DNA of 64,000 nucleotides from Chloroherpetonaceae bacterium (GTDB lineage Bacteria; Bacteroidota; Chlorobiia; Chlorobiales; Thermochlorobacteraceae): NCBI GenBank assembly GCA_033763895.1, contig JANRJQ010000014.1, positions 256,926 to 320,925 of the forward strand, read 5' to 3'. Shown piece by piece: positions 35,541 to 44,821 of this stretch (position 1 is its first letter; each line of letters starts with the position of its first letter). The notes under the pieces were generated by a model. It saw only the letters and a program-made list of their open reading frames with translations, ran no database searches and was not told where the DNA came from. The position numbers and the translations under genes were made by a program.

Positions 35541-36485
35541 TCACCCCACCAACAATTTCCCCCCATACTTCTTCTCATACGCTTCGGTGATATAGGCTTC
35601 GAGGGTCATCATGTCTTCGGTGATGCCCAAGAGGCGTTTGGGTTCGGTCATGTCGCAGGCCATTGAGTCGTAGCTGAAGTCGAGCAGGTGAACAAGGCCC
35701 CACGCTTGCTCATAAAAAGGCTTAATCATTTCGGCAAGGATTCGCGTTGGGGTGAGCGGGATGTGCATCGGCAAAACCGATTTCCCTTCAACCTTTTCAC
35801 GCACGCGCGACCACTCGGCAATCAGATCATCGAATGTCATTATTCTCCCGCCACCGATTTCCAACGTCTTTCCAAAACACGCCGCATTACCCACCGCCGC
35901 CGCATACATTTTCGCAACATCTTGCTCGGCAAGCATTTGTGTGGTGGATTTTCCATCGCCCAGAATGGGAAACATATTCGTGGCTTCCACAAATGGGGCG
36001 CCGCGGTAATAGAGTTCGTAAAAAAAGCCGCACGGTCGGAAGATGGTGTAGGTAAGGCCGGAGTCGCGCAGTTTTTCTTCCGTCATGAGCTTTGCCCATA
36101 CAAAGCTGTAGCCAAGCGCATTTTTTGGAAAGAGCGTTGAAGTGAAAATAAATTGCTTCACCGCGTTTGCTTTTGCGGCATCGATGAGGTTCATCTGCCC
36201 GAAGTGCTCGGCATTCCCGCGCGATTCCGCCGTTCGGTCTTGCCCGGCGCTCACGGCACTAATCACCACATCGATGCCTGTCGTCGCTTCCAAAAGCGAC
36301 GCTTTATCCATTATGTTGCCAAACACGGCCTCGAATTCGGGCAAGCCCTCGGCCATTGCCTTTTCAAGTTTCTCTTTCGATTCAGGTCGCACAAGCCCGC
36401 GAACCCGAAGCCCCTTTGCGCTTAAGCGCGGAATAAGCTCTTTCCCCAAAACGCCCGTAGCGCCTACAATTAAGACGGATTGCAT
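35541..36485 (-). CDS. NmrA-like/atypical SDR NAD(P)-binding protein
   Basis: The 314-residue protein opens SVLIVGATGVLGKELIPRLSAKGLRVRGLVR (GxxGxxG and an Arg that favours NADP). It has DVVISAVSAGQDR, KQFIFTSTLFPKNALGYSFVWAKLMTEEKLRDSGLTYTIFRPCGFF and a C-terminal substrate domain. Without a classical YxxxK it belongs to the atypical (NmrA/a5) SDRs. That group includes 8-vinyl reductases (BciA) of phototrophic Chlorobi as well as many unassigned proteins. No chlorophyll genes are near, so I do not assign it. It diverges from exosortase K with a 170-bp shared spacer. Confidence 0.8.
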   Translation of the reverse strand: MQSVLIVGATGVLGKELIPRLSAKGLRVRGLVRPESKEKLEKAMAEGLPEFEAVFGNIMDKASLLEATTGIDVVISAVSAGQDRTAESRGNAEHFGQMNLIDAAKANAVKQFIFTSTLFPKNALGYSFVWAKLMTEEKLRDSGLTYTIFRPCGFFYELYYRGAPFVEATNMFPILGDGKSTTQMLAEQDVAKMYAAAVGNAACFGKTLEIGGGRIMTFDDLIAEWSRVREKVEGKSVLPMHIPLTPTRILAEMIKPFYEQAWGLVHLLDFSYDSMACDMTEPKRLLGITEDMMTLEAYITEAYEKKYGGKLLVG

Positions 36486-36655
36486 GTTTAACTCCTCTCG
36501 TTCTGTTTCTTTAAATATGTTGATTAAATCCCAATAATTTGCTCTTCTAATTGCTTAATTCTTCTCTGTTGAAGGTCGTTTTGGACGAGTATAGGGGAAT
36601 ATTTGCACCCTTAAATGTCAACTTCACTCGATATCTTTGAGAATAAAAATACTTT

Positions 36656-37198
36656 ATGAAAAAGCTCCTCATTATTTATGTTCTTCTCGCAGCCATTATT
36701 TTCGTTGGGTTTAAGTATTTCTTTAAATATGCAGCGTGTGAAGACATGCTCTTTCTACTTTCTCCGGTAAATTTTCTTGTGAGTATTCTATCAGGGTCAG
36801 AGTCGATTTACTCTTCTACTTATGGTTACTTTCATCCCAGATTGAATATTACTATCGAAAAGGGATGCTCTGCTTATAACTTTTTCATGATGCTTTTTCT
36901 CCTGTGCGTGTATCATTATTCAAAGCTGATTAAAGGCTTTTATAACATTTTTCTCTTTAACATTCTCTCTCTTTTAATTGCGTATGTTGTGGTTATACTT
37001 GCAAATACCGCAAGAATATTATCTCGGATTCATTTCAACTCAACGCCTTTGGTTTCTCAATTTCAAAATCCATTACTTATTCATGAAGCAATTGGTATCA
37101 TTAATTTTTTCTTTTTTTTGATAGCCTTGAACTTCATACTAATAAAAATCATTGATTATGAAAAACCAACTTCATCCCGCGCTATTCTTCATACTTAG
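36656..37198 (+). CDS. xrtK: Exosortase K
   Basis: The 180-residue membrane protease/transpeptidase has the exosortase catalytic triad: Cys71 in EKGCSAYNFF, Arg120 in LANTARI and His143 in LIHEAIG. These lie in consecutive membrane helices, as in the family. The small size (about 180 residues, no extra domains) and the GCSAYNF context match XrtK. It would recognise the C-terminal signal of a dedicated partner and cleave it at the membrane. The partner gene overlaps its 3' end by 41 bp, so this is a one-substrate system. Confidence 0.88.
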   Translation: MKKLLIIYVLLAAIIFVGFKYFFKYAACEDMLFLLSPVNFLVSILSGSESIYSSTYGYFHPRLNITIEKGCSAYNFFMMLFLLCVYHYSKLIKGFYNIFLFNILSLLIAYVVVILANTARILSRIHFNSTPLVSQFQNPLLIHEAIGIINFFFFLIALNFILIKIIDYEKPTSSRAILHT

Positions 37199-40088
37199 TA
37201 TTTTCCCTGTTGCCATATTTATTTATTTCTTTCTTTCCGATCTTGTTTCTGTTCATCATCAGTTATCACGATATGCACTCGTAACGTGGATTGGGTTGAT
37301 TGGCTTCTTATTGGGTATCATTATATATTCTTCTTTTCATTTATATAAAAGAATTCGAGAAAAATCGTTTTTTCACTTAAATGACGCTTTTTCGATATTT
37401 GTTTTACATTCTGCATTTATCATTTCCTATTTTGTTCTTTTCAGTCTTTTTACCCCGTCAACTCCTATTTTCGATTTTATCCCAAATAAGCTTTCTTTTA
37501 TATGCCTAATCCTTTTATCTCCGGGTGCTTTCGCCGGTTTTGTGATATTTTCAATTTTAACTGAAAGAACAGATAAACTTCCTTTTTCATCGTCTTGGCT
37601 ACTTAGATTATTTATTTTACCTACTATTTTTTATGTTTCTTTCGTCATTATTTTTCCTCTTATAATCTCACAATTAAAGTTGCTTGGTTTTTGGTTTAAT
37701 GATACGAATCCCTTTTTTAATGGAATTGAAGTAACGGCATTTATTTTTCATTTTGGTTTAATATTTTTGGGCTTAATTTTTGTTTATTTGCTTTTTCTTT
37801 TTGTTCGCTTCGTTTATTTTAGAGTTTTTGAAAATAATGAGCGTTCTTTAATCAATTCTTCACTCTTTCGCTTATTTTTCACCCTTCTTTTACCTATCTT
37901 TGGTTTATACCTTAATAACTACATATTCTCAAACCACTCTTATGATGATTCGTTTTCTAATCATTCAGGAATGTTTGGCAATTTTAATCATGTAGGATTT
38001 TACTTTTTAGCAACTCTTACCGGAATTATCCTTACATTCTCTTCATTTATTCCTCCTAGTTGGACTTTTTTCAGATTTTTGCTCCTCTCAATTACTTTTT
38101 CTTATACCTTATACTTTACTTTGGTATTTCTTCCACTAATCCCGCTTGCTGCATTAGCCATCTTAGCCTTTGGTTTGGGCGGTTTGATGTTTGTTCCATT
38201 TGTATTATTCATAATACACTCTTTTCAACTATTTCAAGATTACCGCTTTCTCAGAACTAATTATTCTACTCGCTTTTTATCGCTACTTTATTTCTTTTCC
38301 CTATTCATTATTCCACTTATTATTTTTGCTTCAAGTTTCCGAGAGAAAGCAAAATTTGATGAAGCATTTGAATATGTTCTAAATCCTATTGAAGGGAAAG
38401 AGTATGCGCTCGATTTAGATAAACTTTACCCCTATTTTCGGGAAGTTCTTGAGTTTGGTTCACGAGATAGAAACTCATTTTATTCTAATAAATCCATTCC
38501 TATTATTGAATCAGTTCAATCTTATTTAATTTTCGGTCATACATCATTATTCGATAATCGATTTAGTTTCGTTTATTCTGCTTTATATGGCTCTTCTCAT
38601 GATAAAATATTTTCCCCGTTAAATGAAAATCCTGCGGCTGTAAAACCCACTATAATTGGCTCTTTAGTTAGTTCCGAATATGACTCGGTGAATGGTTATT
38701 GGAAAAGTTGGGTTCATTTGGAAATTCAAGGTGACGAAAGGCTTGGTATGAGCGAGTATCAAACCTCTTTTCATTTACCAGACGGCGCATTAATTTCAAA
38801 TTATTACCTTGATGTCAATGATCGGAGAAAATACGGACTACTTACCGAGCGAAAAGCTGCTTTATTGATTTACAAGGGCATTTTAAGACAGATGCAAGAC
38901 CCGGGTGTCATTTATATGAATTCTCCTAATTCTTATTCTCTTCGTGTTTTTCCATTTTCAAAATCTGAAATTCGTCGGACGGGTTTCCAAATTTGTCATA
39001 AAGAGCCATTCTCTTTTCAAATTGACCAATTAAATATTCAGCTCGCGTCTTCATCTAATTTACCACAAAATCCAATTGAGTTCTCAAATGGAATTTATAT
39101 TCCTCCATCATATAAAGTTCAATTACCAAAAGTAAATCGATCTCCTTATTTTCATTTTGCCATTGACTGTTCGCGAAATGCAGAATTTATTCTTAAATCG
39201 AGTATTCAAGCAATTGATTCCCTACTATCAGCCTATCCCGAATTAGTTCCGAATTCTAAGGTATCATTTGTTGGTTATAAAGTAGAGACTTATGATTTAA
39301 GCCAAGTATATGATATTAAGAATAAAGTCCTACTAAAAAATCCTACCTTTGAAGGTGGGTTTTTCTTAGATCGATTAATTAAATCCATTGAGAAAAATTC
39401 TATTCAAAACCCGTCTTCTGATAAGTATCCTATTCTTGTTCCACTTACCCGAAATTTTTATAATTCAGTAATATCAAATAGTTATCCATTGTACAAACAA
39501 CTATTTCCTGAGGCCCCATCATTATTTTTCCATATTCCGGGTAGGCCTTTAGCTGAATATAGTCTTGCGCGCGATTTTCAGTTGGTAAATAGGGAGTGTT
39601 TCCCTATTCATTTAGTTAATCGAAGTGTTTATGTTTATAGTAGCCCAAGCCAAGTTTCATACTTTTTGGATGATAAAAAGGAAGGATCGCTCATATTTTT
39701 TCCCAATACTCCGCTTTTAGAAAATCATTTATCTCATAATATTTGGGAAGCGGGACTGCAACTTGCTGCATTTTCGGCTTACCTCGAAAATAATAATTCA
39801 TTCCTTTCAACAGATTGGCATAAAGCTGTGTATTTTTCCGTCACAAAGTCACTTTTAACTTGTTACACCACTTTTATTGTTGTTGAAACAGATGCACAGC
39901 AAGCGGAATTGCTCCGTAAACAGAATGAATTGCTTAGTGGAAATTGGTATCACAGTGATGATATGGATCCTATGAGTATGGATGAACCGCTCGTTTTCGA
40001 ATTTCTTTCTTTCATTTTATCGCTGCTTCTGTTTGGGGTTGCGGCCTATAAACTTTATGTGATGCATCACTTACGAGGGATAAAGTAG
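37158..40088 (+). CDS. MSEP-CTERM protein, exosortase K substrate
   Basis: The 976-residue protein, counted from MKNQLHPALFF (ATG at 37158), has a polytopic N-terminal half (about ten helices to residue 415). Next comes a VIT-like beta domain (YQTSFHLPDGALISNYYLDVNDRRKYGLL.., about 530-620). After that is a vWA-like domain (YFHFAIDCSRNAEFILKS.., from about 665). The last 38 residues form the sorting signal: MSMDEP, a hydrophobic helix and the basic end HHLRGIK. This is the MSEP-CTERM architecture known beside exosortase K. The MSMDEP spelling is a slight variant of MSEP. The VIT plus vWA pairing suggests a protein-binding surface. The start overlaps xrtK. Confidence 0.85.
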   Translation: MKNQLHPALFFILSIFPVAIFIYFFLSDLVSVHHQLSRYALVTWIGLIGFLLGIIIYSSFHLYKRIREKSFFHLNDAFSIFVLHSAFIISYFVLFSLFTPSTPIFDFIPNKLSFICLILLSPGAFAGFVIFSILTERTDKLPFSSSWLLRLFILPTIFYVSFVIIFPLIISQLKLLGFWFNDTNPFFNGIEVTAFIFHFGLIFLGLIFVYLLFLFVRFVYFRVFENNERSLINSSLFRLFFTLLLPIFGLYLNNYIFSNHSYDDSFSNHSGMFGNFNHVGFYFLATLTGIILTFSSFIPPSWTFFRFLLLSITFSYTLYFTLVFLPLIPLAALAILAFGLGGLMFVPFVLFIIHSFQLFQDYRFLRTNYSTRFLSLLYFFSLFIIPLIIFASSFREKAKFDEAFEYVLNPIEGKEYALDLDKLYPYFREVLEFGSRDRNSFYSNKSIPIIESVQSYLIFGHTSLFDNRFSFVYSALYGSSHDKIFSPLNENPAAVKPTIIGSLVSSEYDSVNGYWKSWVHLEIQGDERLGMSEYQTSFHLPDGALISNYYLDVNDRRKYGLLTERKAALLIYKGILRQMQDPGVIYMNSPNSYSLRVFPFSKSEIRRTGFQICHKEPFSFQIDQLNIQLASSSNLPQNPIEFSNGIYIPPSYKVQLPKVNRSPYFHFAIDCSRNAEFILKSSIQAIDSLLSAYPELVPNSKVSFVGYKVETYDLSQVYDIKNKVLLKNPTFEGGFFLDRLIKSIEKNSIQNPSSDKYPILVPLTRNFYNSVISNSYPLYKQLFPEAPSLFFHIPGRPLAEYSLARDFQLVNRECFPIHLVNRSVYVYSSPSQVSYFLDDKKEGSLIFFPNTPLLENHLSHNIWEAGLQLAAFSAYLENNNSFLSTDWHKAVYFSVTKSLLTCYTTFIVVETDAQQAELLRKQNELLSGNWYHSDDMDPMSMDEPLVFEFLSFILSLLLFGVAAYKLYVMHHLRGIK

Positions 40089-40098
40089 CATATAGAAA

Positions 40099-40144
40099 AA
40101 CCGAATCAAGAAAATTCATAAGTTCGTTTCTTGATTCGGTTTAC
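40099..40144 (+). terminator. Rho-independent terminator-like hairpin
   Basis: AACCGAATCAAGAAA (40099-40113) is followed by a 13-nt loop and its reverse complement TTTCTTGATTCGGTT, then TTACTATTTT. The 15-bp perfect stem lies 10 bp after the MSEP-CTERM stop. Confidence 0.75.
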
Positions 40145-40316
40145 TATTTTACACCCCAAGCAATTTAGCGGGGTGCGGCAAAAATTGTGATTCTGAGGTC
40201 ATGAAAACAATTTTTACCTTTTCCTCTTTTTTGGATTTCAGTAAATAGATTAACTTTCATTTTTGAAAATCCTTAAAATATTTCCTCTTTTTCTACAAAA
40301 ATTTTATTCGAAGAAT

Positions 40317-40526
40317 ATGACGATTCACCTCAATATCGACGAGCATCAAGAAAAGTCGCTTTCTTTAATGGCAAAAAAGCAAGGAATATCTCTTCATGCG
40401 TTCATTGAAGAATTGCTTAACAGCTATATTTCAGAAAAGCAAGAAACACTTGATTTGATGAGGCTTTCTGAGCAATCGTTCAAGGAATGGGATAACGAAG
40501 CCGATTCCATTTATGATCGATTGTAA
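40317..40526 (+). CDS. Ribbon-helix-helix-type antitoxin
   Basis: The 69-residue protein is counted from the ATG at 40317. The opening TIHLNIDEHQEKSLSLMAKKQGISLHAFIEELLNSYI is the strand-helix-helix DNA-binding pattern of MazE/CopG-like antitoxins. The acidic tail (DLMRLSEQSFKEWDNEADSIYDRL) is the toxin-neutralising part. It overlaps the following toxin frame by 14 bp, which is typical of toxin-antitoxin pairs. Confidence 0.75.
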   Translation: MTIHLNIDEHQEKSLSLMAKKQGISLHAFIEELLNSYISEKQETLDLMRLSEQSFKEWDNEADSIYDRL

Positions 40527-40847
40527 TAAAGGCGACATCGTTCTTGTACCCTTCCCATTTACGGATTTATCCGCCATAAAACGCCGCCCTGCGCTCATTC
40601 TCTCACCGGAAACTTACAATCAAAGCGGCGATGTGGTTATCGCGTTCATTACCAGTAATTTAGAAACACCAAAACGGTTTGGTGACTATTTTATTCAAGA
40701 ATGGAAAGCGGATTACCTAAGCCTTCATTAATTCGAATGAAATTCGCTACGATTAATCATACGATCATCATCAAAAAAATAGGCAAGTTGCAACAGAGCG
40801 ATTTGGTAGAATTTGAAAAGATTCTCATAGATTTTTTTAGAGGTTAG
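40513..40847 (+). pseudogene. PemK/MazF-family toxin with frameshift
   Basis: The N-terminal part, from the ATG at 40513, has GDIVLVPFPFTDLSAIKRRPALILSPETYNQSGDVVIAFITSN, the standard PemK/MazF beta-barrel core that in active enzymes cleaves mRNA. At about 40705-40715 the frame shifts into DYLSLH and a stop. The continuing frame resumes LPKPSLIRMKFATINHTIIIKKIGKLQQSD..EFEKILIDFF to the TAG at 40845. A one-base change would restore about 111 residues. The antitoxin gene is intact. Confidence 0.75.
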
Positions 40848-40974
40848 TTTGCTTAATCCGTCCAAGAAAATCACATTCTATTTCATTTTGGTTTGAAGCA
40901 ATTGTTGACAAACTCTAAACGAAACCCTTTTCAGCTAAATTAAAGAGAGACTCTCCCGCATTCCTTTGAGCGAC

Positions 40975-41721
40975 TTACACCCCAAGCAATTGCGCCGTAT
41001 TGTATTCCCAATTCATCCGTGCGATATTCAGCACCGAAACGCCCATTGGGCATTCGGCTTCGCAGGCTTCAGTATTGGTGCAGTGGCCAAAGCCTTCCTT
41101 ATCCATTTGTTCAACCATTGCCGTAACGCGCTTTGCCGCTTCAACCTTGCCTTGAGGCAATTTTGCCAAATGCGTGATTTTCGCCGAGGTGAATAGCGCA
41201 GCACTGCCGTTTTTGCATGTCGCAACGCAGGCTCCGCAGCCTATGCACGCTGCAGAATCGAAGGCTGATTCGGCGACCTCGTGAGAAATTAAAATGTTAT
41301 TGGCTTCAGGTGCCGAGCCGGTGCTCGCGGAGATGAATCCGCCCACGGCGATAATGCGGTCAAACCCAGAACGGTCAACACGCAAGTCTTTTCGAATCGG
41401 AAATCCTTTTGCGCGAAAAGGCTCAATGTTGATATGATCGCCATCGTTGAACGAACGCAAGTGCAATTGACATGTAGTTATCCCGCTGATAGGCCCGTGC
41501 GCTTGGCCGTTGATCATCATTCCGCACTGTCCGCAAATGCCCTCGCGGCAATCGTGATCAAATACTACAGGCCTTTCCCCTTTCTTCACCAATTGAATAT
41601 TAAGCGCATCGAGCATTTCGAGGAAAGACATATCGGGTTCCATTTTTTCAAGGGTGTAGTCCTTGAATTCCCCTTGCGCTTCCGGGTGAGCTTGTCGCCA
41701 AATTTTAAGATGTAGCTTCAT
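40975..41721 (-). CDS. sdhB: Succinate dehydrogenase/fumarate reductase iron-sulfur subunit
   Basis: The 248-residue protein carries the [2Fe-2S] motif C-R-E-G-I-C-G-Q-C-G (about 58-67) and a [4Fe-4S] cluster motif C-I-G-C-G-A-C-V-A-T-C (about 160-170). The distal C-T-N-T-E-A-C-E-A-E-C-P set (about 214-225) coordinates the third cluster. It lacks a TAT or signal sequence and faces the cytoplasm in complex II. It transfers electrons between SdhA and the haem subunit SdhC. The gene is the third of the complex in the minus-strand order sdhC-sdhA-sdhB, but about 610 bp of repeat-filled DNA with yqaE separates it from sdhA. Confidence 0.95.
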   Translation of the reverse strand: MKLHLKIWRQAHPEAQGEFKDYTLEKMEPDMSFLEMLDALNIQLVKKGERPVVFDHDCREGICGQCGMMINGQAHGPISGITTCQLHLRSFNDGDHINIEPFRAKGFPIRKDLRVDRSGFDRIIAVGGFISASTGSAPEANNILISHEVAESAFDSAACIGCGACVATCKNGSAALFTSAKITHLAKLPQGKVEAAKRVTAMVEQMDKEGFGHCTNTEACEAECPMGVSVLNIARMNWEYNTAQLLGV

Positions 41722-41860
41722 TGTTACTCCTTTTACTTCTACTTCAAAAACAAATTCAATTTTCTCTTTTGGTCAAGTCGGGTTGATTGAGCTTGTCGAA
41801 ATTAACCCGATGGTTGTCGTGCTCACGGTGGTTTCAACCCTTCAACCACTTCATTTTGTG

Positions 41861-41944
41861 CGTGCTGAAATTCTGAGATTTCTCGCTTCACTCGAAATGA
41901 CTTGGTTACTGTATGTTGCAAACGACTCGGTGGTTTCGACAAGC
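41861..41944 (-). repeat. 84-bp direct repeat, copy 1 (between yqaE and sdhB)
   Basis: Begins CGTGCTGAAATTCTGAG and ends GGTTTCGACAAGC. Matches the copy at 42235-42318 in 82 of 84 positions. It ends with a half of the REP-like palindrome. The two copies flank the yqaE gene. No reading frame is convincing. Confidence 0.8.
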
Positions 41945-42005
41945 CGTGGCCACCTCAATTCTTCGCGCGCTGGAATGAAATATTATTGTCTCGATTTTTC
42001 TTATG

Positions 42006-42164
42006 TCAATCCTTTTGCTTATTCAAAATAATAAGCGCTGCGATCACACCCGGAACCCAACCGCAAAGCGTAAGAATAAACACAATCACAAAACTCCCAC
42101 AGCCTTTATCGACCACAGCAAGCGGCGGAAATATTATTGAGAGGATGACTCTGATGAGACTCAT
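42006..42164 (-). CDS. yqaE: YqaE/Pmp3-type small membrane protein
   Basis: A 52-residue proteolipid missed by length-limited gene finding. Read on the minus strand from the ATG at 42162-42164: SLIRVILSIIFPPLAVVDKG, CGSFVIVFILTLCGWVPGVI, then AALIILNKQKD. The P-P-L-(A)-V motif after the first helix and L-C-G-W-x-P-G before the second are hallmarks of the YqaE/Pmp3 (UPF0057) family. That family is linked to cold, salt and membrane-potential stress. Length is exactly family-typical. It lies between sdhA and sdhB, flanked by the 84-bp direct repeats, so it appears to be an insertion in the sdh locus. Confidence 0.85.
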   Translation of the reverse strand: MSLIRVILSIIFPPLAVVDKGCGSFVIVFILTLCGWVPGVIAALIILNKQKD

Positions 42165-42234
42165 TTTACTTGAATGGCTATCTTTTTTTCAATTCGATCG
42201 GTGGATTCTTCACTTCATCCCCTTCGTTTTGGTA

Positions 42235-42318
42235 CGTGCTGAAATTCTGAGATTTCTCGCTCCGCTCGAAATGACTTGGTTACTGTATGTTGCAAACGAC
42301 TCGGTGGTTTCGACAAGC
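42235..42318 (-). repeat. 84-bp direct repeat, copy 2 (between sdhA and yqaE)
   Basis: Same sequence as 41861-41944 apart from two substitutions. It merges with the palindrome GGTGGTTTCGAC..AACCACC (42303-42327), which sits just past the sdhA stop codon at 42335. Confidence 0.8.
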
Positions 42319-42334
42319 TCAACCACCTCGAATT

Positions 42335-44359
42335 TTACTTATACGACCGTTCAGCGAGTTTCACCGCTTCGAACTCGAGCGACTCGCGATGCAGAATCGG
42401 TCCGTTACCTTTATTCCACTCCCACGCTGAAATAAAGCGATAGCTGTCATCATTGCGCTTGGCTTCGCCTTCGCCGGTTTGGAATTCATCGCGGAAATGC
42501 GCCCCACACGATTCTTCACGCGTAAGGGCATCGAAGCACATCAGTTCACCAATTTCAAAGTAATCCGCCACGCGCCCCGCTTTTTCCAATTCCACATTCA
42601 TTGTATCCGGATTTTCAGGAACCATCAAGCGGGTATAGAATTCGTCTTTGAGTTTTCGAATCTCGCGAATCGCGGTTTCAAGCCCTACGCGGTTGCGCGA
42701 AAGTCCGCAGTAGTTATACAGCAGCTTCCCGAGTTCCTTATGAAATTCTTCCGCCGTTTTATCGCCTTTGATTGCGACAAACCGATTTAATTGCGCGCGA
42801 ACTGCCGCCTCAGCTTCATCAAACACGGGATCTTTCGTGCTCACCAAAGGCGTCTTCAATTGTTTCGAGAGAAAATTGGGAAGCGTGTATGGCAGAATGA
42901 AGTAGCCATCCACGGAGGCTTGCAAGAGTGAATTGGCGCCTAATCGGTTTGCGCCGTGGTCGGCAAAGTTGGCTTCTCCGGCGGCGAAAAGGCCGGGGAT
43001 GGTGGTTTGCAAATCGTAATCGACCCACAAGCCACCCATCGTAAAATGTGCTGAAGGTGAAATCTTCATCGGCTCTTCATACGCATCGATGCCGGTGATT
43101 TTGCGGTACATATCAAAGAGATTTCCATACTTTTCGGCAATCTTCTTTTTGCCTTGCGCTTTAATGGCGGCGGAGAAATCGAGATAAACGGCATTCTTTT
43201 GCGGCCCTACACCAAAGCCGGCATCAATGCGCTCTTTTGCGGCACGCGATGAAATATCGCGCGGGGCAAGATTACCAAACGAGGGATATCGCCGCTCGAG
43301 ATAATAGTCGCGGTCTTCTTCCGGAATTTGATTCGGATGTCGGCTTTCATCCTTTTTCTTCGGGACCCAAATTCGCCCGTCATTCCGAAGCGATTCAGAC
43401 ATTAATGTAAGTTTCGATTGATGTTCACCCATTTGCGGCAGCGATGTCGGGTGGAATTGAATCCAACTCGGCGAAGCCATAAACGCGCCCTTTTTGTGCG
43501 CTCGCCAAATCGCCGAAGCATTGCAACCCATTGCAAGCGTAGAGAGGTAGTAGATTTTTCCGTATCCGCCGGTCGCCAATATGACGGCGTGCGCCGCGTG
43601 CCGCTCGATTTCACCGGTAATCAAATTGCGAGCAATCACCCCAACGGCACGACCATCGGAGAGGACGAGATCGAGCATTTCATGACTGTGATTCAATTTC
43701 ACTGTGCCCGCACCGACTTGTCGCATCAGGGCTTGATAGGCACCGAGCAATAATTGCTGTCCGGTTTGCCCGCGGGCATAAAAGGTACGGCTGACTTGCA
43801 CACCGCCGAAAGAACGGTTATTGAGATAGCCGCCGTATTCGCGAGCGAAGGGCACGCCTTGCGCCACAGCTTGATCGATGAGCAGCTGCGAGCACTCGGC
43901 AAGCCGATACACATTGGCTTCGCGGGCGCGGAAGTCGCCGCCCTTGAGTGTATCGTAAAACATTCGAAAAATGCTATCGCCATCGTTCTTATAATTTTTG
44001 CAGGCGTTCACACCGCCTTGAGCGGCCACGCTGTGCGCGCGCCGCGGGGAGTCTTGAAAGCAGAAGGATGTGACATTGTACCCCATTTCCCCAAGCGAGG
44101 CCGCGGCAGAAGCGCCGGCGAGTCCGGTACCGATGACAATGACATTGAGTTTTTTTCGATTAGCGGGGCTGACAAGTCCGGCGTGGTCTTTAAAGTATTG
44201 CCACTTTTTTTCCAAGTCGCCGGGCGGAATTTGCGCGGCAATCGGTTTGCCTTCGGTGATTCCGAATTCCGGATATTTTAATTCGAGCGGGGTGTTTTCG
44301 CGAAGTGCTTCAATAGAAGCCTTGCGTTCTACGGTTTCGGGTGTATTTAATGCGGCCAC
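42335..44359 (-). CDS. sdhA: Succinate dehydrogenase/fumarate reductase flavoprotein subunit
   Basis: The 674-residue protein has the FAD-binding turn [14 protein letters not shown] (about 73-86) and the flavinylation segment [10 protein letters not shown] (His109 covalently linked to FAD). Substrate-site segments are [17 protein letters not shown] and [12 protein letters not shown]. The FAD-binding tail is [24 protein letters not shown]. The C-terminal part has [12 protein letters not shown]. It oxidises succinate or reduces fumarate. The N-terminal 65 residues are longer than in most SdhA and are typical of the Bacteroidota/epsilon-type enzyme. Confidence 0.96.
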   Translation of the reverse strand: MAALNTPETVERKASIEALRENTPLELKYPEFGITEGKPIAAQIPPGDLEKKWQYFKDHAGLVSPANRKKLNVIVIGTGLAGASAAASLGEMGYNVTSFCFQDSPRRAHSVAAQGGVNACKNYKNDGDSIFRMFYDTLKGGDFRAREANVYRLAECSQLLIDQAVAQGVPFAREYGGYLNNRSFGGVQVSRTFYARGQTGQQLLLGAYQALMRQVGAGTVKLNHSHEMLDLVLSDGRAVGVIARNLITGEIERHAAHAVILATGGYGKIYYLSTLAMGCNASAIWRAHKKGAFMASPSWIQFHPTSLPQMGEHQSKLTLMSESLRNDGRIWVPKKKDESRHPNQIPEEDRDYYLERRYPSFGNLAPRDISSRAAKERIDAGFGVGPQKNAVYLDFSAAIKAQGKKKIAEKYGNLFDMYRKITGIDAYEEPMKISPSAHFTMGGLWVDYDLQTTIPGLFAAGEANFADHGANRLGANSLLQASVDGYFILPYTLPNFLSKQLKTPLVSTKDPVFDEAEAAVRAQLNRFVAIKGDKTAEEFHKELGKLLYNYCGLSRNRVGLETAIREIRKLKDEFYTRLMVPENPDTMNVELEKAGRVADYFEIGELMCFDALTREESCGAHFRDEFQTGEGEAKRNDDSYRFISAWEWNKGNGPILHRESLEFEAVKLAERSYK

Positions 44360-44425
44360 GGTGTACTCCTCCTGTGGTTTAGTGTTTTGGCAATGCTTTG
44401 CCGTTCAAAGTGTCCTTTTTTTCTT

Positions 44426-44588
44426 GGTGGTTGAGCTTGTCGAAACCACCGTCAATAACCCTTTCATGTCATTCCCGCAAGTCGCTACTGCGACGCGTCG
44501 GGAATCGGTGTGCCCTACATGTCATTCCGGCTTGTCCGGAATCTGCGAGCCCTTCATCTTTATGGTGGTTGAGCCAGTCGAAACCACC
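44426..44588. repeat. REP-like palindromes between sdhC and sdhA
   Basis: GGTGGTTGAGCTTGTCGAAACCACC-type units at 44426-44450 and 44564-44588. TGTCATTCC..GGAATC-type units lie at 44467-44508 and 44519-44546. A further fragment lies near 44754-44784. Between 44589 and 44720, CACAAAG/CTTTGTG-rich repeats form another inverted pair. No gene lies in the 462-bp gap. Confidence 0.7.
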
Positions 44589-44821
44589 TTACAATTTTTC
44601 TTTTCTCTTGGTGCTCTTTGTGGCTTTTCTCTGCGTCCTCCGTGTTATTGAATTACAAACACAAAGTTCACAAAGGAAGAACTCAAAGGACACTGAGAAT
44701 TAATCAATTAAAAAAAAAGACATAGCGACTTTTTCATACAATTTTCTCATCACCTCTGTGGTTTTGATAAGCCGAGGCTACTTCTAATTGCCTCGTGCAG
44801 GATTACACAGTCCTTAACTTC

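Noticed and set aside
35541-36485. 8-vinyl reductase (bciA) of bacteriochlorophyll synthesis
   Set aside because: Only general atypical-SDR similarity is visible and no photosynthesis gene occurs in the window.
43754-44281. Plus-strand ORFs opposite sdhA (43754-44281, 44070-44651)
   Set aside because: Antisense frames opened by sdhA codon composition; no domains.
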